NCBI RefSeq assembly: GCF_003254395.2
Contig: NC_037639.1
Span: 2,522,501-2,586,500 of the forward strand
Direction of reading: 5' to 3'
From: Apis mellifera
Taxonomy: Eukaryota; Arthropoda; Insecta; Hymenoptera; Apidae
Length of the DNA stretch: 64,000 bases
Below, piece by piece: positions 63,701 through 64,000 of the stretch (the stretch's first letter is position 1; each line of letters begins with the position of its first letter). The notes beneath the pieces were generated by a model. It saw only the letters and a program-made list of their open reading frames with translations. It searched no databases and was not told the origin of the DNA. The position numbers and the translations under genes are program-made.

Positions 63701-64000
63701 ATCTCTAGATAAAATTATATTCAAAATAACATTAAAAATAATTTTTTAATTGATAAAATATAAAAATGTATCAATATATGTGCATTGAAAGTTTCATCGA
63801 CAATTTTTCTTTTTCGTAATAAACTTCGAGTGAAAGTATTAATTTCAAAGATTAAATTCGTTATATAATTAAGAAAAAATTAATTTAACAATTCGTCAAT
63901 GATATCAATACATCGATTAATAATATTTTTTTATTTCTCGCTTGCAAATCTGTATTTTGAATTAATAAAAAAAGTGTCAAATAATTAATAAATAATAAAT
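60781..64000. other. Distal region, no gene recognised
   Basis: Returns to AT-rich DNA, with two GC-richer islets at 61460-61605 (CTCGCCGCCAGCTAATGG) and 62620-62830. Neither has a convincing open frame with splice sites on either strand. They look more like regulatory or conserved non-coding blocks. The second shares a 54-base motif with the CpG island. The last kilobase is featureless. Confidence 0.45.

Overview
The window is nuclear DNA of an insect, most probably a honey bee (Apis) or a close relative. Introns and intergenic DNA are extremely AT-rich, with long (TA)n tracts and very few transposon remains. Seven conserved animal genes have many short introns and clearly insect-type sequences. 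The genus is an inference from composition and gene set. I built the exon models by joining frames at GT/AG sites. For every gene lying wholly inside the window the joined exons add up to an exact multiple of three, at a length close to the known family length.

Layout: (1) 1284-11429 (+) is an RSPH10B-type MORN-repeat radial spoke protein, 14 exons, 834 aa. (2) 13852-25032 (-) is GCN1, 13 exons, 2646 aa. (3) 26714-30354 (+) is an IKK-beta-like kinase, 12 exons, 715 aa. (4) 30533-31664 (-) is a possible unrecognised three-exon gene for a small membrane-anchored protein. (5) 32195-38616 (-) is SEC63, 12 exons, 761 aa. (6) 40309-41948 (+) is an SMSr/SAMD8-type ceramide phosphoethanolamine synthase, 5 exons, 443 aa. 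(7) 45053-49962 (+) is a MYND/SET (SmydA-type) protein, 4 exons, 479 aa. (8) 52511-57754 (-) holds the last six coding exons of NDNF; its N-terminal exon was not found and probably lies beyond the window.

The large genes mostly alternate in direction, giving tail-to-tail pairs (RSPH10B/GCN1, IKK/SEC63, SMYD/NDNF) and head-to-head pairs about 1.7 kb apart (GCN1/IKK, SEC63/SAMD8). They do not form a pathway: cilium motility, amino-acid starvation signalling, NF-kB immunity, ER protein import, ER sphingolipid homeostasis, a chromatin-type regulator and a secreted neurotrophic or Hedgehog-modulating factor are simply neighbours.

The non-coding part holds a dispersed family of about 300-bp fold-back (MITE-like) elements, a roughly 1.15-kb element with long inverted ends inside a SEC63 intron, a second inverted-repeat element in the SMYD gene, a GCN1 intron made almost wholly of TA repeats with a palindromic spacer, a CpG-rich island at 60.0-60.8 kb, and a duplicated GC-rich motif near it. 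GCN1 also shows an unusually long in-frame open stretch directly after its stop codon.
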